Positions 1 to 12,001 are shown, numbered from the stretch's first letter. The stretch: DNA of 64,000 nt from Acanthosepion lycidas (GCA_963932145.1 OZ010571.1:108285496-108349495), one strand, 5' to 3'. Notes: generated by a model from the letters alone, not told the origin. Made by a program: numbers and translations.

Positions 1-284
1 TCGAACAATATTAATGTTTCGGCAATAATAACATATAATAAATAAAAAAAAATCTTATCTTCCTTCTTTTGTTTTCCAAATTATTATTTCAAACGGAGCA
101 TTCAATATATGCAATTTTATCTAAGCATTTTTACAAAAGAAAAATGAGACGATACTCCGTTCGAGAACTTCGGCTACACCACCAAAGAATTTGTTTTATG
201 TTACCCTAGTAAAATCGATAACCTACAGAGTAGATTATCGATCACTTAAGAGAGTGTATTGAACAAAGAGTTAAATTCCCTGTA

Positions 285-321
285 TTATAATAATAATAAT
301 GATAATGATGATAATAATAAT
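285..321. repeat. AAT/GAT trinucleotide array
   Basis: Imperfect TAA repeats interrupted by GAT units. No gene or other recognisable element was seen in the roughly 280 bases before it. Confidence 0.9.
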
Positions 322-654
322 GGCAGTTTGCACTCGAATGGCTATCGTCTCCGAAAGGAAATCTAAAATGCCTTGAAGCATTCAGTATGGCTGGTACTCT
401 CAGCTGGACGACGTTCCATATTCACATCGGCCATATAAAAGCGCTGTAGAACAAAAGACAGTGTTGTCTAAGAGAACACACTGGGGAAATAAATCGTCTC
501 TTTAAATCTATGTCAGCGGAAAACGGGTGAAGTAAGATCTGACAGGAAACAGACGTGTACAATTGTTCCATTTAAGGTGCATCTTGCTTCTGAGCTAGCC
601 AATAAAATGTTATATCAGTGCAATGTAACGTACTATTCTAAAGAGTACAAAATA

Positions 655-710
<56 letters not shown>
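655..710. repeat. (ATCT)n microsatellite
   Basis: About 14 perfect ATCT units. The frame reading IYLSIYLS through it is a by-product of the repeat, not a gene. Confidence 0.97.
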
Positions 711-814
711 CCCATGTGTTTCCATGCAATTTTTTATCTCCAAATATACACATAAAAACAGACCCTCAATACAAATGTATATATTTTTACAGAAGTTTCA
801 CCACGTGCAAGATC

Positions 815-1405
815 TGGGGAAATTTCCGGTAGATGGTTACACCAAGAGGCAGTTTATATGGATAGGAGAGAAATAGTCTTGAACAGGTTAATATTCCCTT
901 GGTAGTATGTTCCACAGAGTAGTGGTCCGCGGGAAGATATTGTTCGAGAAATTACTTCTCACTGATGGAATATACAGAGTAGGTTTGTAGTTTGTAGGTG
1001 GCAACACGTGTCCTAGTCGTAAAGGTTACACTTGGTGGAACCGAAGAATGTAATTTTTTTTTCGGGGACTAGAGATACAGCAGTAAGAGGATCACCACGT
1101 CCCGCCTGTGAGAGAGAGATTGAAGGTTGGAAAATATTTCGTCTCTCACTCGGACTCGGAGACGGTTTTGAACTCGATCGAGACTGAGGAGTAAGGACCA
1201 GCCCAAATATGACAACAGTATTCCATTTTCGTTCTATAATTGTAGAAGGCGCCCATCATTTTACCTACATCTTTAGCTATGGATCATGCATAAGAGTTGC
1301 ACTTGAGATCAGGTGTGAGTTTGAGGTCCAATAGTCTATCAAAGTACGGTGCCTCCTCGAGATGACATCCGTTCATCATGTCTGGCGGGGTCGGATGTAT
1401 GTGTG
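815..1405 (-). pseudogene. LINE reverse-transcriptase C-terminal fragment (jockey-like)
   Basis: Read on the minus strand this gives the region after the RT catalytic core. It includes EEAPYFDRLLDLKLTPDLK, then EYCCHIWAG in another frame, and near the end PRTTTLWNILPRE. These are typical of the thumb/C-terminal part of jockey-type non-LTR retrotransposons. Stops and frameshifts separate the blocks and the 5' part (endonuclease, YADD core) is absent, so this is a dead, 5'-truncated copy. The same family recurs at 34890-35965 and 36660-37060. Clade naming is from memory. Confidence 0.75.
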
Positions 1406-1447
1406 TGTGTATGTGTGTGTGTGAGAGAGAGGGGGGGGAGAGAGACA
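1397..1447. repeat. (TG)n(GA)n compound microsatellite
   Basis: Interrupted TG units pass into GA units and a G-run. The array lies just beyond the upstream edge of the LINE fragment. Confidence 0.9.
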
Positions 1448-1665
1448 GTGAGTGCATGTACGAAGGTCGATAATTAAGTTTGTATTCTTGAGGAATTATG
1501 AGGCGAAATTTGATTGAAATATTCAGTTTACATATGGATCTATCAAAAAGTGATGGGTTGCGAGATTTTGGAAAATAAATAATATCTTGCGTAATTAAAC
1601 CCTTTCTTCCATCATTTATGAATACATTTGTTAAATTTGCTTTGCAACACACACACGCACACACA

Positions 1666-1780
1666 CATATGATCATATATATCTATAACAGATAGCATAC
1701 ATGAATACACATGCATACTTCACATATATATGATCATATATATCTATAACTGATAGCATACATAGATACACATGCACGCA
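1666..1780. repeat. Short tandem duplication
   Basis: A block of about 50 bases holding TATGATCATATATATC and GATAGCATACAT occurs twice, about 65 bases apart, with few differences. Confidence 0.8.
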
Positions 1781-1795
1781 CACACATACAGAGAT

Positions 1796-1827
<32 letters not shown>
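1796..1827. repeat. (GATA)n array, left part
   Basis: Perfect GATA units. They stop where the LTR-like element begins and resume directly after it, as expected if the element split one array. Confidence 0.95.
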
Positions 1828-2162
1828 TATTATGGGGTACACCCTTTTCTGATATAAATGGACTCGTCCTGCTGCCATAAAATAGCCACAGTCAGTCAGA
1901 GATGAGAGTGGAGGAACAGAGTGGAAAGTACATAGACACTGTGATTGAGTTGACATTAGAAATCAGTTACAAGGACGCCCGACTCTAAGGAAATTTACTT
2001 CGAGACTGTATATAGCGATCTTTGATTAATACTAACCGGCGTTCCTGGATTTTACTAACAGCATTGCCTTTTGTATTTTGTGTAAATACATTTAATTTCT
2101 TAGCTTAAATACTTGCGTTTGTCATTTATTGGAGACCGATTTTTCATGCGGAATCCACAACA
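1828..2162. mobile_element. Solo-LTR-like element inserted in a GATA array
   Basis: A 335-base unit starting TATTATGG (a decayed TGTTGTGG) and ending CCACAACA, so its ends are short inverted repeats of the TG...CA type. Both flanks are GATAG, consistent with a 5-base target duplication. The two units at 46342 and 46619 have the same ends and the same target. No gag or pol sequence lies next to it, which fits a solo LTR. A non-LTR retroposon with a GATA tail is the alternative, but it would not explain GATA on both sides or the inverted ends. Confidence 0.6.
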
Positions 2163-2178
2163 GATAGATAGATAGATA
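2163..2178. repeat. (GATA)n array, right part
   Basis: Four GATA units that continue the array at 1796-1827 beyond the inserted element. Confidence 0.9.
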
Positions 2179-2270
2179 TAATATAGTTAGTTTGATACTC
2201 GTTTTCAAGTAAACCAGCCTTCTCACTGTTCAGTCAATAACTGTTTTAGACACTCGCTATATATATCTAT

Positions 2271-2273
2271 ACG

Positions 2274-2355
<82 letters not shown>
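2271..2355. repeat. (CA)n(TA)n microsatellite
   Basis: About 40 bases of CA units run directly into about 45 bases of TA units. Confidence 0.97.
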
Positions 2356-2356
<1 letters not shown>

Positions 2357-2359
2357 TTG

Positions 2360-3340
2360 TAAACAAGCTGAGTATAACTTAGTTATAGGTTTTGCGAAAG
2401 AGCTTATAATCTGCCGCATTCTCAAGTTGAACTAGGCGAGTACACACAAGCCCTCTGTCACGATGATACATAATTTCGTGCTATCACAACTCTCTGACAT
2501 TTTATTTAGCATATGGGACTTTTATATGACGTACTCGTACACCAATCTTCTGTCTGGAGGACCGCCATTTTGGTTTCTCAGTGATGCTCATCCTCTACTT
2601 ACCAGTGTCGTAGTTGCTTATGCCCATAACCGATTAGACAAACTCAGTTTTTTGTCCCTTTACAATATTCTTTCTCTTGTATACGAATTAACGGTCCCTG
2701 TCAGATGTTCATATCTGTTTCCCCGTCTTGAACACAAATAACCTGGCGATTCTAAATTCACTGTGGTAGGCGGAACTTTCTCCGTGTCTTTTCATCCCTA
2801 TGTTCAGTCAGTATATCTGAAAAAGAAATAATAATTTTATTATTTGGCGGATGTCCCTTAACGCTACGTTATGTCGACTAAAATTTATATTCAAATAAAA
2901 TGTTTTGTAGAAAGCATTTTATCAACCTTTTTTACGTCGTCGCGCATTTATAGAATAACTAAATTTCTGGAGTACTCTTTGAGTTTTAATAACTAAACAT
3001 TTGTTATACAATTTGAAAACAAGAAAATAATAAAGAAATTACCTGAAATAATCATTTATTTTCAAGCCATTACATTGTATATGTAAGTATGCTTGTACGC
3101 AACCTGTGCTTGAGGTGCTTATGCAATTTTTTAAATGTGAGGCCTTATGTTATGCCTTGAGGAAGGCAAAAGGGAAATAATCACCCACTCCTTAAAACTT
3201 CAGGAATTTGGCATCCCGTTTAAAATTTCAAATGAAAAAAAATTGATGTGGAAATGGAAGATAGGAGCTTGTTATCTCTTGATTATTAAAATAAAGATTT
3301 TTTTAAATATAAAAATAATTCTTAAATTCCTCTTCTATTA
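2360..3340. other. No recognisable gene or element
   Basis: AT-rich sequence with short open frames only. None has a conserved motif or codon pattern that I can support. Confidence 0.5.
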
Positions 3341-3413
3341 ACTTAGGGCGCACCTGGTTACCTTTCAGGGCGCATTAGTGCACGCTGGTGCACCGGTTGA
3401 GAAACGCTATTCA
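3341..3413. mobile_element. Possible hAT-type transposon end
   Basis: The string GGTTGAGAAACGCT resembles the complement of the CAGNGTTTCTCAACC-type terminus of many hAT non-autonomous elements. It follows a GC-richer stretch unlike its surroundings. I found neither the partner terminus nor an 8-base target duplication, so this is only a suggestion. Confidence 0.25.
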
Positions 3414-3829
3414 GGAATGACAAAATCATCCTTAATATTTTCTTGTACCTTTGCTTCATTAGGCAGGACTGTTCTCTTGGTGATGTTGTAATGGTTTATA
3501 TTTCTGTCTTCATCTTGATCTTTATCCAAGCTTTTTTTTTTTGCTTGATGTTCCTGTCTTTTATGTTAATAAAAAAATTACATTAATGTGATACCTAATC
3601 AGTTCTCCTTGTAAAATAATGACGACCGAGTGCTTGATAATGAATCAGAAAAACAATAACAATAATAAAAATCAAATAATCCATAAAATGAAGAGTGAAT
3701 CACTTGTTAAATTTAATCTTAACATCAAAGACTGTCATTAGTGACTATAAATATTTTCTTCTCATGACAAATTAGATTAGCTAGAGATTAGTGTTACGCA
3801 TAAAAAGGCCATTATATGATGTTTCTAAA

Positions 3830-4660
3830 GAGATAAAAATGTGTGAATGTTGGTAACGAAAAGACAAATATAAAGGAAAATGATGAGAAAAGATTATCTA
3901 CAGGACGGCGAAAAAAGAGAGAATGGATAATGAGTGGATTAAGGAATCGTGAAAAAAAAATTAAACGAAATATTAATATAAATTTTACAATGAAAGCATG
4001 ACGACACAAGAGAATAGACAAATGAATATGAAATCGTTGAGAACGAAAGAAAAAAACAAAAAAAGGAAGAATATAAATGATAATAAAGTAAATAAGAAAA
4101 AAAAAGCTAAAACCTAAATGTCAACAAGAAAGGTGAACAAAGTTATGTTCATGAAAGAAAATTAAAGACGGTTGAGAAAGAAGGAAACAAACAAACAAAG
4201 GAATTTAAATCGTTCAGGATCAATGAAGAGGAAATAAATTGATACGACCGAGTATCAAAAAAAAAAGCAAGGAAAAGAAAAGAAAGAAAATAAAATGGTT
4301 CAGATAAAAGAAAGAATGAAATCTAAAAAAAAAAAAAAGAGAAAGAAAGAAATTTAAACGTTTCCGAAACAAAAACTTTAGCAAGGAAAAGAAACAATGA
4401 AACTAAACGGTTCAGAAGTAACAAAATAAAGAAAGATAGAAATCTAAACGCTTGAATAATGAAAGAAAAAGAAAGAAATTAAAATGGCTGAGAAAGAAAG
4501 AAAAAAAGAAAGAAAGAAAGAAAGAAAAAGTAAAGGAAAAAGGAGTAAATACAAATAGACGAATAATTCAACGTTAATAAAAAGCAAAGCAAAATTTTGT
4601 CCATGAGAAGAAAAAAAATGTAAAATCGGCCAAGTCAAAAGGCAAATAAAGAATGCTGAA
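3830..4660. repeat. Purine-rich tract with degenerate minisatellite
   Basis: The plus strand is dominated by A and G over about 800 bases, with many GAAA/AAAG runs. From about 4130 to 4540 a degenerate unit of roughly 35-60 bases recurs: a GAAAG run followed by TAAACGGTTCAGA or a variant (near 4167, 4210, 4294, 4355, 4408, 4447 and 4482). Reading frames on the minus strand (F/S/L-rich) are products of this bias. Confidence 0.7.
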
Positions 4661-4699
4661 AGAAGCACAGAACGACAGCGTTTCGATTCAACACTGTTT

Positions 4700-5920
4700 T
4701 TCATTGGCTGTGTTTTAACGTTATTCAGATGTGGACTCAAGACAGGATAGAAATTTAGGTCAAAGTTATATGCATTAGTCGTGAACAAGAATTTGAATCG
4801 TACATACACGCCTTCCACCGATCTTGTACTTAACTTTTTCTTCTTCTCTCTTTTATCCCTATCTTTGACCAGAATTTACTGCTGACATGTATTATCCCCA
4901 TCATGAGGTTTTGAATCTCGACACTCGCTTCATAAACTCGACCATATCTTATCACTTCATGAGATCTTTGGTAACTGGTCGCTTTGTGGTTGTGACTCGT
5001 ATTCATACCGATCCTGCAAGGCGCATATATCAAGCTAATTTATCTGTCGTTTTGAATGCGTAAATTTAACAGCATCAGCATTGCATGTTATATTTAGCAG
5101 TCCCCCACAAGGAATGTATGTAGCGCAAGTTGAGTTAGATACATGCGTACTTGCATTAAATCATCTATCAATATTTTGTAACATGCGCGCTAAGTCAACA
5201 GTAATCTCTTAAGAAAAAATATAGTCGAATTGTTCGAGTATTAATAATTCTTCAGGTTACGTTTCTAAATGCAATTCGCATGCGTTTATATAATATATAG
5301 ATATTAATTAACCTAACATTAATCATTCATTTATTCTTTTTTTTTATGTGCTATGTAATTTCATGTCGTTTTTGATTATGGCTCTCAACAATTTCCGGTT
5401 CTTTTTAGATTTTAATAAATTGTATCTTTTTGTTCTCTCTTCTAAACCTTGTTATCCGTTTGATTTACTCATATTCATTAGATGGGCTACAACTTAATTT
5501 CCTCTATCCGTCGCTCATCACTCTGCCCTGTGAGTATCAAATTTACCGAGTCTTATTTACTAATTATGTGTCCTAGAAAATACAACTCTTCTTTTTCTAA
5601 TGTTATGCATAAAGGTTCTTTTTTGTTTCCATTTTCTGTACATCTTTCCATGAATAACAATACAAGATAGGACTCACGGATTTACGGCAGAAATCAGGGC
5701 ATCACTCAGAACTCTCTAAAAACAATGTAGAAGGGGTAGCGGAGAGCCGGATCTCTGATCATTATTATAAAACTATTTCTGACGTGAATAATTTGAAGAG
5801 GCGGATCTGTTAATGCTCACTGTCACAGAATTGTGACATATTTCAGGGAAGTGTAATTGGTAGAAACCTGCAATTAATGAACTGTTTAATAAATTTAATT
5901 AACTTCAATTTTTATCAGAA
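4700..5920. other. No recognisable gene or element
   Basis: Mixed AT-rich sequence with short, unsupported open frames. Nothing could be assigned. Confidence 0.45.
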
Positions 5921-6910
5921 TAATCAAGAACCTACACTGGCAGCAAACAGCATGCATGCGCATAGAGAACTAGTTCAGCGAATGTACAATAATAGAAAGG
6001 GGCGTAAGGCAAGAATGCGTCTTCTCACCCAAACTGTTCAAACTATACAGCAAGGCAATTCTGAGAGAATTGGAAATCCTACCGGGATTTAGCATTGGCG
6101 GCCACAATCTTAACAACGTAAGATACGCAGATGACACAGTATTGATAGCAGACGCGGAAAAGAAATTACAAAATCTCTTCCAGAAGGTAGCGACGGAGTG
6201 TGTGAAGAAGATACTAAGAATAAACTACAAGAAAACAATGCATGGTCATCAGTAAAAGGACGAACTCGAAATGCGATTTGCAGGTAGAGAACACTAGAAT
6301 CCAGCAGAATCGGAAGTTTAAATATCTGGGAAGCATTCTAACAGAGGACGATAAATGCAACACTGAGATCCGAAGACATATTAGGATGGCCAAAGCTGGG
6401 CAGAGTAAGAGTATTTCAAGACAGGAGGATTTCTTTGGTAACAAAGAAAAGAATACTGGGCTGTTACGTGACATCTGTTCATCTTTACGGTAGCGAATGT
6501 TGGACGATTTCTTCAAAAATGAAGAAGACACTCGAGGCGACGGAGATGTGTTTCAACAGAAGCACGCCGAGGATATCATGGACCGAGCGTGTGAGTAACG
6601 ATGAGGTTTTAGAGATGATGCAAACAAGGCGGGGACTTATACTTAACATCAGGAAAAGGTAGCTGAAGTTCCTGGGACACATAATGAGGAAGGAAGATCT
6701 GGAGAATCTGATACTCACGGGTCGAGTAGAGGGAAAGGGAGACAAGGGAAAAGAACGCATGACATACCTGGCGGGCTTAAACAAATTGATGACAGAAAGT
6801 GGTCTGGTCGGGGGAATCAGAGGGAAGGAACTTGTTGAGAGCTGCAAGGGATAGAGGGAGGTGGAAAGCGATGATCGCCTACGTCCTGAAAGGACACGGC
6901 ACATAGAAAG
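5921..6910 (+). pseudogene. LINE family RT-A, copy A (reverse transcriptase)
   Basis: The clearest copy of the commonest LINE here. Frame pieces in order: NLHWQQTACMRIEN; GVRQECVFSPKLFKLYS (GVRQGC..SP-type RT motif with G changed to E); GGHNLNNVRYADDTVLIA with the catalytic YADD; KFKYLGSILTEDDKCNTEIR; LYGSECWTISSKMKK; RISWTERVSNDEVLEMM; LKFLGHIMRKEDLENLIL. Order and spacing match the palm-to-C-terminus of the RT of a non-LTR element. Frame changes near 6238 and 6490 and a stop near 6661 make it non-functional. The 5' endonuclease region is missing, the usual result of incomplete reverse transcription. Clade is not assigned. Confidence 0.88.
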
Positions 6911-7059
6911 AATATCAATTTTTTTTAATAAACCAGTTATTAATAACGAATATTTTAGAAGCTTACGATTAATGCAGGATTTTTATTTTTATTTTATAAA
7001 TAATACCGGATTTTATTGTGGGAAATTATGGGTTGGGACAACACTATTATGAATAATAC

Positions 7060-7200
7060 ATTCGGACTATTGTCCTCATCTTTGTCGCCATATTTATTAC
7101 AACATTCCGGCCGTTGTACGCTTCGGCCTTCTTCAGGTGGTTGGAATGTCGAACTAAACCCTTTATTTCGCTCACTGGGGTAGACTGTTCTAGTTCCACG
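7060..7200 (-). repeat. Penelope-like 3' end fragment, inverted copy of 7440-7479
   Basis: The first 40 bases are an exact reverse complement of 7440-7479. The next part carries CGGCCGTTGTACGCTTCGGC and CTTCTTCAGGTGG, a signature also seen degenerately at 52440-52560 and, in the other orientation, near 50690. Elements with a GIY-YIG open frame often have a related 3' segment, so I infer a Penelope-like terminal piece. No coding part is attached here. Confidence 0.4.
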
Positions 7201-7264
7201 TGCCATGTTTAATGGATGTCAGTTATCAGTTATCGCATGTTAATTTTGCTTCTGAAAGTTCTCC

Positions 7265-7350
7265 ACTGCCTTAACCGGGTATTGAACTCACACTCTTTGG
7301 ATCCTGTCACTGGATCTAAACAACACCTTTATCCACTGTGCCATATGTCA
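7265..7350 (-). repeat. tRNA-derived SINE head
   Basis: On the minus strand TGGCACAGTGGATAAAGG fits an A box and GAGTTCAATACCCGG fits a B box at tRNA-like spacing. The cloverleaf is not complete, so this is a SINE promoter or tRNA pseudogene, not a working tRNA gene. Confidence 0.55.
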
Positions 7351-7354
7351 TTGA

Positions 7355-7430
7355 GGACATATGCAGATGACAATAGCAGACTCAGAAAGGAAAATACAAC
7401 AATACTTACAGAAAGAAGTGAATGAAATCT
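7355..7430 (+). pseudogene. LINE RT-A fragment (YADD region)
   Basis: TYADD in one frame is followed, in another frame, by IADSERKIQQYLQKEVNEI. Compared with the copy at 5921 about eight bases between the two blocks are lost, which breaks the frame. Confidence 0.7.
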
Positions 7431-7439
7431 GAAACGTTA

Positions 7440-7479
7440 TAATAAATATGGCGACAAAGATGAGGACAATAGTCCGAAT
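7440..7479 (+). repeat. Inverted partner of 7060-7099
   Basis: An exact 40-base reverse complement of 7060-7099, separated from it by about 340 bases that hold a tRNA-derived head and an RT fragment. Confidence 0.9.
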
Positions 7480-7689
7480 AATGTAAATAATGTACATAAT
7501 ACCTTATCTCAGAAATATAGACAGATTATGAATAATAACTGGGCAAAGAACACACACCTTGTGAATTAAAATGCTGTTGCATCCCGTCTATCCCATTAGC
7601 ATTGTTTTACGGGTGTGTATTTACAAGGGTGAGGAGGACACCCATTTCCTTGTAAATATACATCTTGACATATCTGAGAATTATATTAG

Positions 7690-8650
7690 AATATTGCAGA
7701 ATCTATATTGGCAGCAAACTGGATGAATATACATAGAAAATTAATTCAGTAAATAATAAAAATGGGTAACACACCGCACTTATTCGACCTATACAGTGAA
7801 CTGATTCTGAGGGAAATAGAAGTCTTGCCAGGATTCATTATTAATGGTCTCTATCGTAACAACTTAAGGTATGTAGATGACATAGTGTTGATAGCAGACT
7901 CAGAAAGGAAACTCAAGAATACTTCCAAGAAGAAGTGAAAGAAATACGAAAGAAGAAATGCATGGAATAGCCCAACATGAAATTTACAATTTGGAGATAC
8001 CAATTTCATACATGTACAACAATTTAGATATATGGGAAATATTTTAAAAGCGGACGAAAAGTGCAACACTGAAATCCGAAGGCGCATTTTTCATAGCGAA
8101 ATATAACTTCCAAATATAATTCTTCCAAATTCTAAGCTCAGTATTCAAAAACGGAATAAATTCATTAGAAATAAAGAAAAGCGTACTGAACTATGAATCC
8201 GTCCTCGTATATAGCAATGAATGCTGGACAATATCCTCACAGATAAAGAGAGACTTGAAGCAACAGAGAGATATGGTCGGACAAGGATGATGTGGATCAG
8301 ACATTGTTAGCAACGACGAAGCTTTAGAGAAAATGGAAACTAAATTGAGACTTATACTTAGCATAAGAAAGAGACAGTTTAAATTTCTAGCGAGCATAAT
8401 GAGGAAAGAGAGCTTGGAAAATTTGATACTCGTAGGACAGACTGAAGGCGAGAGAGACAGGGGAAAAAAACGATATCTAGTCAGCGGCATGGATGGCGAA
8501 GCAATGTTTAGAAGCGATACCAAAAAGATAAAATGTATTAAGAGCTACAAAGAACTGGAAATTGTGGAGAGCGCCCATCGTCAACGTCCTGAGGGGAAAC
8601 GGCATATAGAAGAAAATTCACAAGGAAATCCAGTGAACCGAGAATAATTT
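7690..8650 (+). pseudogene. LINE family RT-A, copy B
   Basis: Begins near an LYWQQ block and continues with LFDLYSELILREIEVLPGF. The catalytic block reads LRYVDDIVLIADSERK, so YADD has become YVDD. It ends with LILSIRKRQFKFLASIMRK and ESLENLILVGQTEGERDRGK. Several frameshifts and stops are present. It is more diverged than the copy ending at 6910 and is probably a separate insertion. Confidence 0.82.
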
Positions 8651-8659
8651 CTGAATATA

Positions 8660-9455
8660 TATTTTTTTGTCATTTAATCAGAATTTGAGTAGATGTTCGA
8701 ACCGAGAACTTTTCAGAACCCGCACGTAGACATTTAAATGATTGTCTTTTGTGTTGAGTTTTCTTTCGAAACAAGCTGGTTAAATATTCGGCAATATCTC
8801 TCCAAGAGTGAGATTTTTTAACCGGATCATTATAATTCAGACCATTAGATGTCTTCTAATGCATTCGTGATTCGTCATACAATTCATTAATTTGATAATG
8901 TCCAAATTATAGCTTAATTATTATTAATTGGTGATCATTTCTCTTATCTTAACCACTGATGCTTTTTTTTTATCGCTTTCTTCTTTCGTTTGAATATGCA
9001 GTATGGATCTTGACTGAGATTAACCCTCTGATGAGACAAACGGAGACATTAAGAAACTTGCTGATGTTTTCTCAACAGACAACATTGTTGTAAATTACAG
9101 TAAATCTGCTTTTGAATAAATCTAATCACCCAGCATTTTTGATTCCCTTAATCCAGTATTCACTCTCTTTTACAGCAAATAGCTTAAAGAAAAGAAAACT
9201 TATGAACATCAGATATTAAATTAATATATTTTCTATGCAAACCTTAGCACATATTTCAGCTAAGCTACTCGAGAAGGCGTTGAGCTACTAAGTGTAACAT
9301 CTCTTTAAAATGATTGTCTTTATTAAACTTTCTAACCGCCCTTCGTACTTCGATTGAAAAAGAAAGGACAATGTAGGTTAACGTCTAGATAGGGATCTTC
9401 AAAATTTTATTGTCATTTATTTATGTTTTGTATTCTTCTACTATTAAAATCTGTT
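8660..9455. other. No recognisable gene or element
   Basis: AT-rich sequence, no motif or repeat recognised. Confidence 0.45.
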
Positions 9456-9459
9456 GTTA

Positions 9460-9560
9460 TTAGGTTGGTGCAAAAATAATGACGTAATAATATCGTTTTT
9501 TGACGTATTTTTAACGTCAAAAAACGACATTATTACGTCATTATTTTTGCACCAACCTAA
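9460..9560. mobile_element. Palindromic mariner MITE, subfamily 2 (101 bp)
   Basis: Two 47-base arms around a 7-base centre, with one mismatch between arms. Termini are TTAGGTTGGTGCAAAA and its complement; TA dinucleotides flank both sides as expected for mariner insertion. The terminus closely matches that of human MADE1/Hsmar1-type elements as remembered. Compared with the 70-81 bp copies it has the inner block GACGTAATAAT..CGTTTTTTGACGT. No coding capacity. Confidence 0.93.
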
Positions 9561-9984
9561 TAATAAAGAGGAAATACCACATCAAGCAGAAATTTTTACG
9601 AGTGAGAAAATTTTTAGATTCGTATAATGTTATTTGTTTTACTGCCTAAAGTTCATGAAATTGCTTAGAATGGATACATTAAATATTTCCTGGATTTTTT
9701 TTTTATGTTTCTACCTTAAATCAACATGTCATCTTTAAGCCGGAGTATGTTTTACTTGCTCTCTATATTTATTTTCTCTAATTTATCAATTACCAATTTA
9801 TGCTTCGTCTATAGATATGAACATCGCTATACTTTTGTAATGCAAAATACTTAAGTAGTCATGGCTCTCCACAGACACCTATTGTTTATTATCTATTAAT
9901 CCCAATACCTCCATAGCAATTTTAGTGTAGTTATATTTAGTTGCTTATTCCACACTTTAGGATTGAGAATATTTCTTTTTTAAA

Positions 9985-10420
9985 CCGGATCCCACCCAAG
10001 TCTAGAGAACACGGTTTCTGCTGCTGTTTCCCATATATCTAGGAAGGAGAATAGATCGAATCGTGTCTTTTCCAGTGATATCAGTGCAGTAATATACGCA
10101 TAAGATTAGGCTACAATTTGAACTTGGCTCACCAAATCCAGATGTCAGTCTTATAATATTAACGTTGCTAGTGCCAGGTAGGATGTATATGTCGGGCAAA
10201 TAGTTCGTTTTTTGGGTTTCACGTAGGTTGGGTGTAATCTTTCTATCGCTTCTTCACAAGTTTTACAGTCGACAATGAGATCGTTGATTGAATGAGACAC
10301 ATAGTCAGAAGAGTACGCTTGTTAAGAAACCAATTTGTGTCCTCAAGGTGTAGAGATTCAACGAAGTTCGTAAAAGTTTCGAGCCAGTGTATCCAGCGTT
10401 TATCTGCTGCTTCGCTTTCC
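9985..10420 (-). pseudogene. gag-like fragment of an LTR retrotransposon
   Basis: Minus-strand pieces: AADKRWIHWLETFTNFVESL, then in another frame CKTCEEAIERLHPTYVKPK, then ARHI. Spacing and character (Trp-rich first helix, LYVKP-like block, ARH) resemble the capsid region of Ty3/gypsy-type gag. Frameshifts and stops occur throughout. No LTR, protease or RT was recognised beside it, so the element is a fragment. The assignment rests on memory of the family. Confidence 0.5.
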
Positions 10421-10429
10421 GAGTCAAAG

Positions 10430-11740
10430 GTAAATCAGTCTGGCTGCATATAAAGTTCCATTGTAAGTGCAATAAATTGTAGTAAAAACCATAACCAGTG
10501 AATAAATTTATACCAAAGCTTTATTACACTTTACTCTGACTACTCGTCTTCTGACTTATAAACACGATGCTTTTTATACTTCCTAGATCTAAAGTGGAGG
10601 TAACTGATGATTTATCAATACAACTAGTACATCCCTATTGCTAATACTAATATCGTTATACTTCCAGAAATTATATTAGTCACGTTCTTCATCACTGACT
10701 GGATAGAAACCCTTTTATACTCAAGTTGCTAACTTTCGTCACTTGTGTATTTAACACAAATACATAAATAGAACATTTGTTCTCTCGTTAAACGAGATCA
10801 CGTTCAAATGTAAATAGATCACAAACTTTTTCAGTATTCAGAAGAGAATGAAGCTATTTAAAGAATATCTATTTGTCGTTAATTATTCTTTGTTGCCTCA
10901 AGTAAACGAATTTAATTGATTCACTTCGAATGATCTACACTGAACATCTAGGATTTACGATGATAAGAAAAAAAAAATAAGATGAAAACCAGTCAAACGT
11001 TATCTGTAACTACTAGTGCCACTGATAATATCAAGGTTTTTCTATCTGACTTTTCTGATGTATCATAATATTTCAAGAATACATAAGCTCGCTGCAAATT
11101 CCGCGACGACAAAATGCTCTTGGAAATGCTCCTATTACTCCCTTAAATATTTTAGTTTACCAACTTGTGATAACAATCGTAAGTGTGAACGAAAGTTATA
11201 ATTTAAAGAAGTAAGATGGTGCGACTGAAAAGATTTTAAAATAATAAGGTTTTCCATTACACCGAAGCAAACGTTAAACATATGAGAGTTTTATCACATT
11301 TTCTATATTCTCTTTCTTTCATTTTCTCAATGAATCCTGTCATCGTATTTCTTTGTGATAAAAAACGGAATATTCTGTTATTTATTAGGTATATACAACG
11401 TATAATGTACTTGCCAAATGACTAAGAAAATAATGGAGAAACAGCATTATAAAATGATTGAAAATATTTACCAAACAAATATTTCTTCTAACACCACTTT
11501 AAACCTAAATATTCTTTAAGTCTTTAAGAAAACAAATTTAGTTAGTTATAAAGAATACAAGTTTAGAGGATGTGCGAAAAAATTTCCTACGAATGAAAAA
11601 CAAAACCCTTTATTCAAATATAGTCGCTAGATTTTAAATTTTATTATATTGTTGCGGAGACGTTTTAATTATACACAATGTGGATCCACTTCTAATAATG
11701 GACGAAAACAAGAGGAACGTTAAATTAAAATAACATGAAA
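10430..11740. other. No recognisable gene or element
   Basis: AT-rich, apparently unique sequence; the only open frame over 60 codons has no recognisable motif. Confidence 0.45.
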
Positions 11741-11744
11741 CGTC

Positions 11745-11777
11745 ATATGTATATCTATCTATCTATCTATATCTATA

Positions 11778-11848
<71 letters not shown>
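11745..11848. repeat. (ATCT)n(AT)n(GT)n compound microsatellite
   Basis: ATCT units grade into AT units and then GT units. Confidence 0.96.
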
Positions 11849-11959
11849 AATCGGTGATATTTATTCAAATCGTACATGCATATTGATTCGTTATTTCCAT
11901 GTTGTTGCTGGTCAGAAAGCCTCTCGGTACATTTTTAATACTCCAGGACCCGTAGTCAA

Positions 11960-12001
11960 AAGAGAGACAGAGAGAGAGAGAGACAGACAGAGAGAGAGAG
12001 T
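11960..12001. repeat. (GA)n microsatellite with GACA interruptions
   Basis: GA-rich array with CAGA breaks. Confidence 0.9.

Noticed and set aside
4444..4818. 124-codon minus frame with a hydrophobic F/L/S-rich end
   Set aside because: Its composition comes from the purine-rich tract on the plus strand; no family motif.
6485..6904. 139-codon minus frame
   Set aside because: It is antisense to the RT-A coding sequence on the plus strand, which has clear motifs.
8191..8523. 110-codon minus frame
   Set aside because: Antisense shadow of RT-A copy B.
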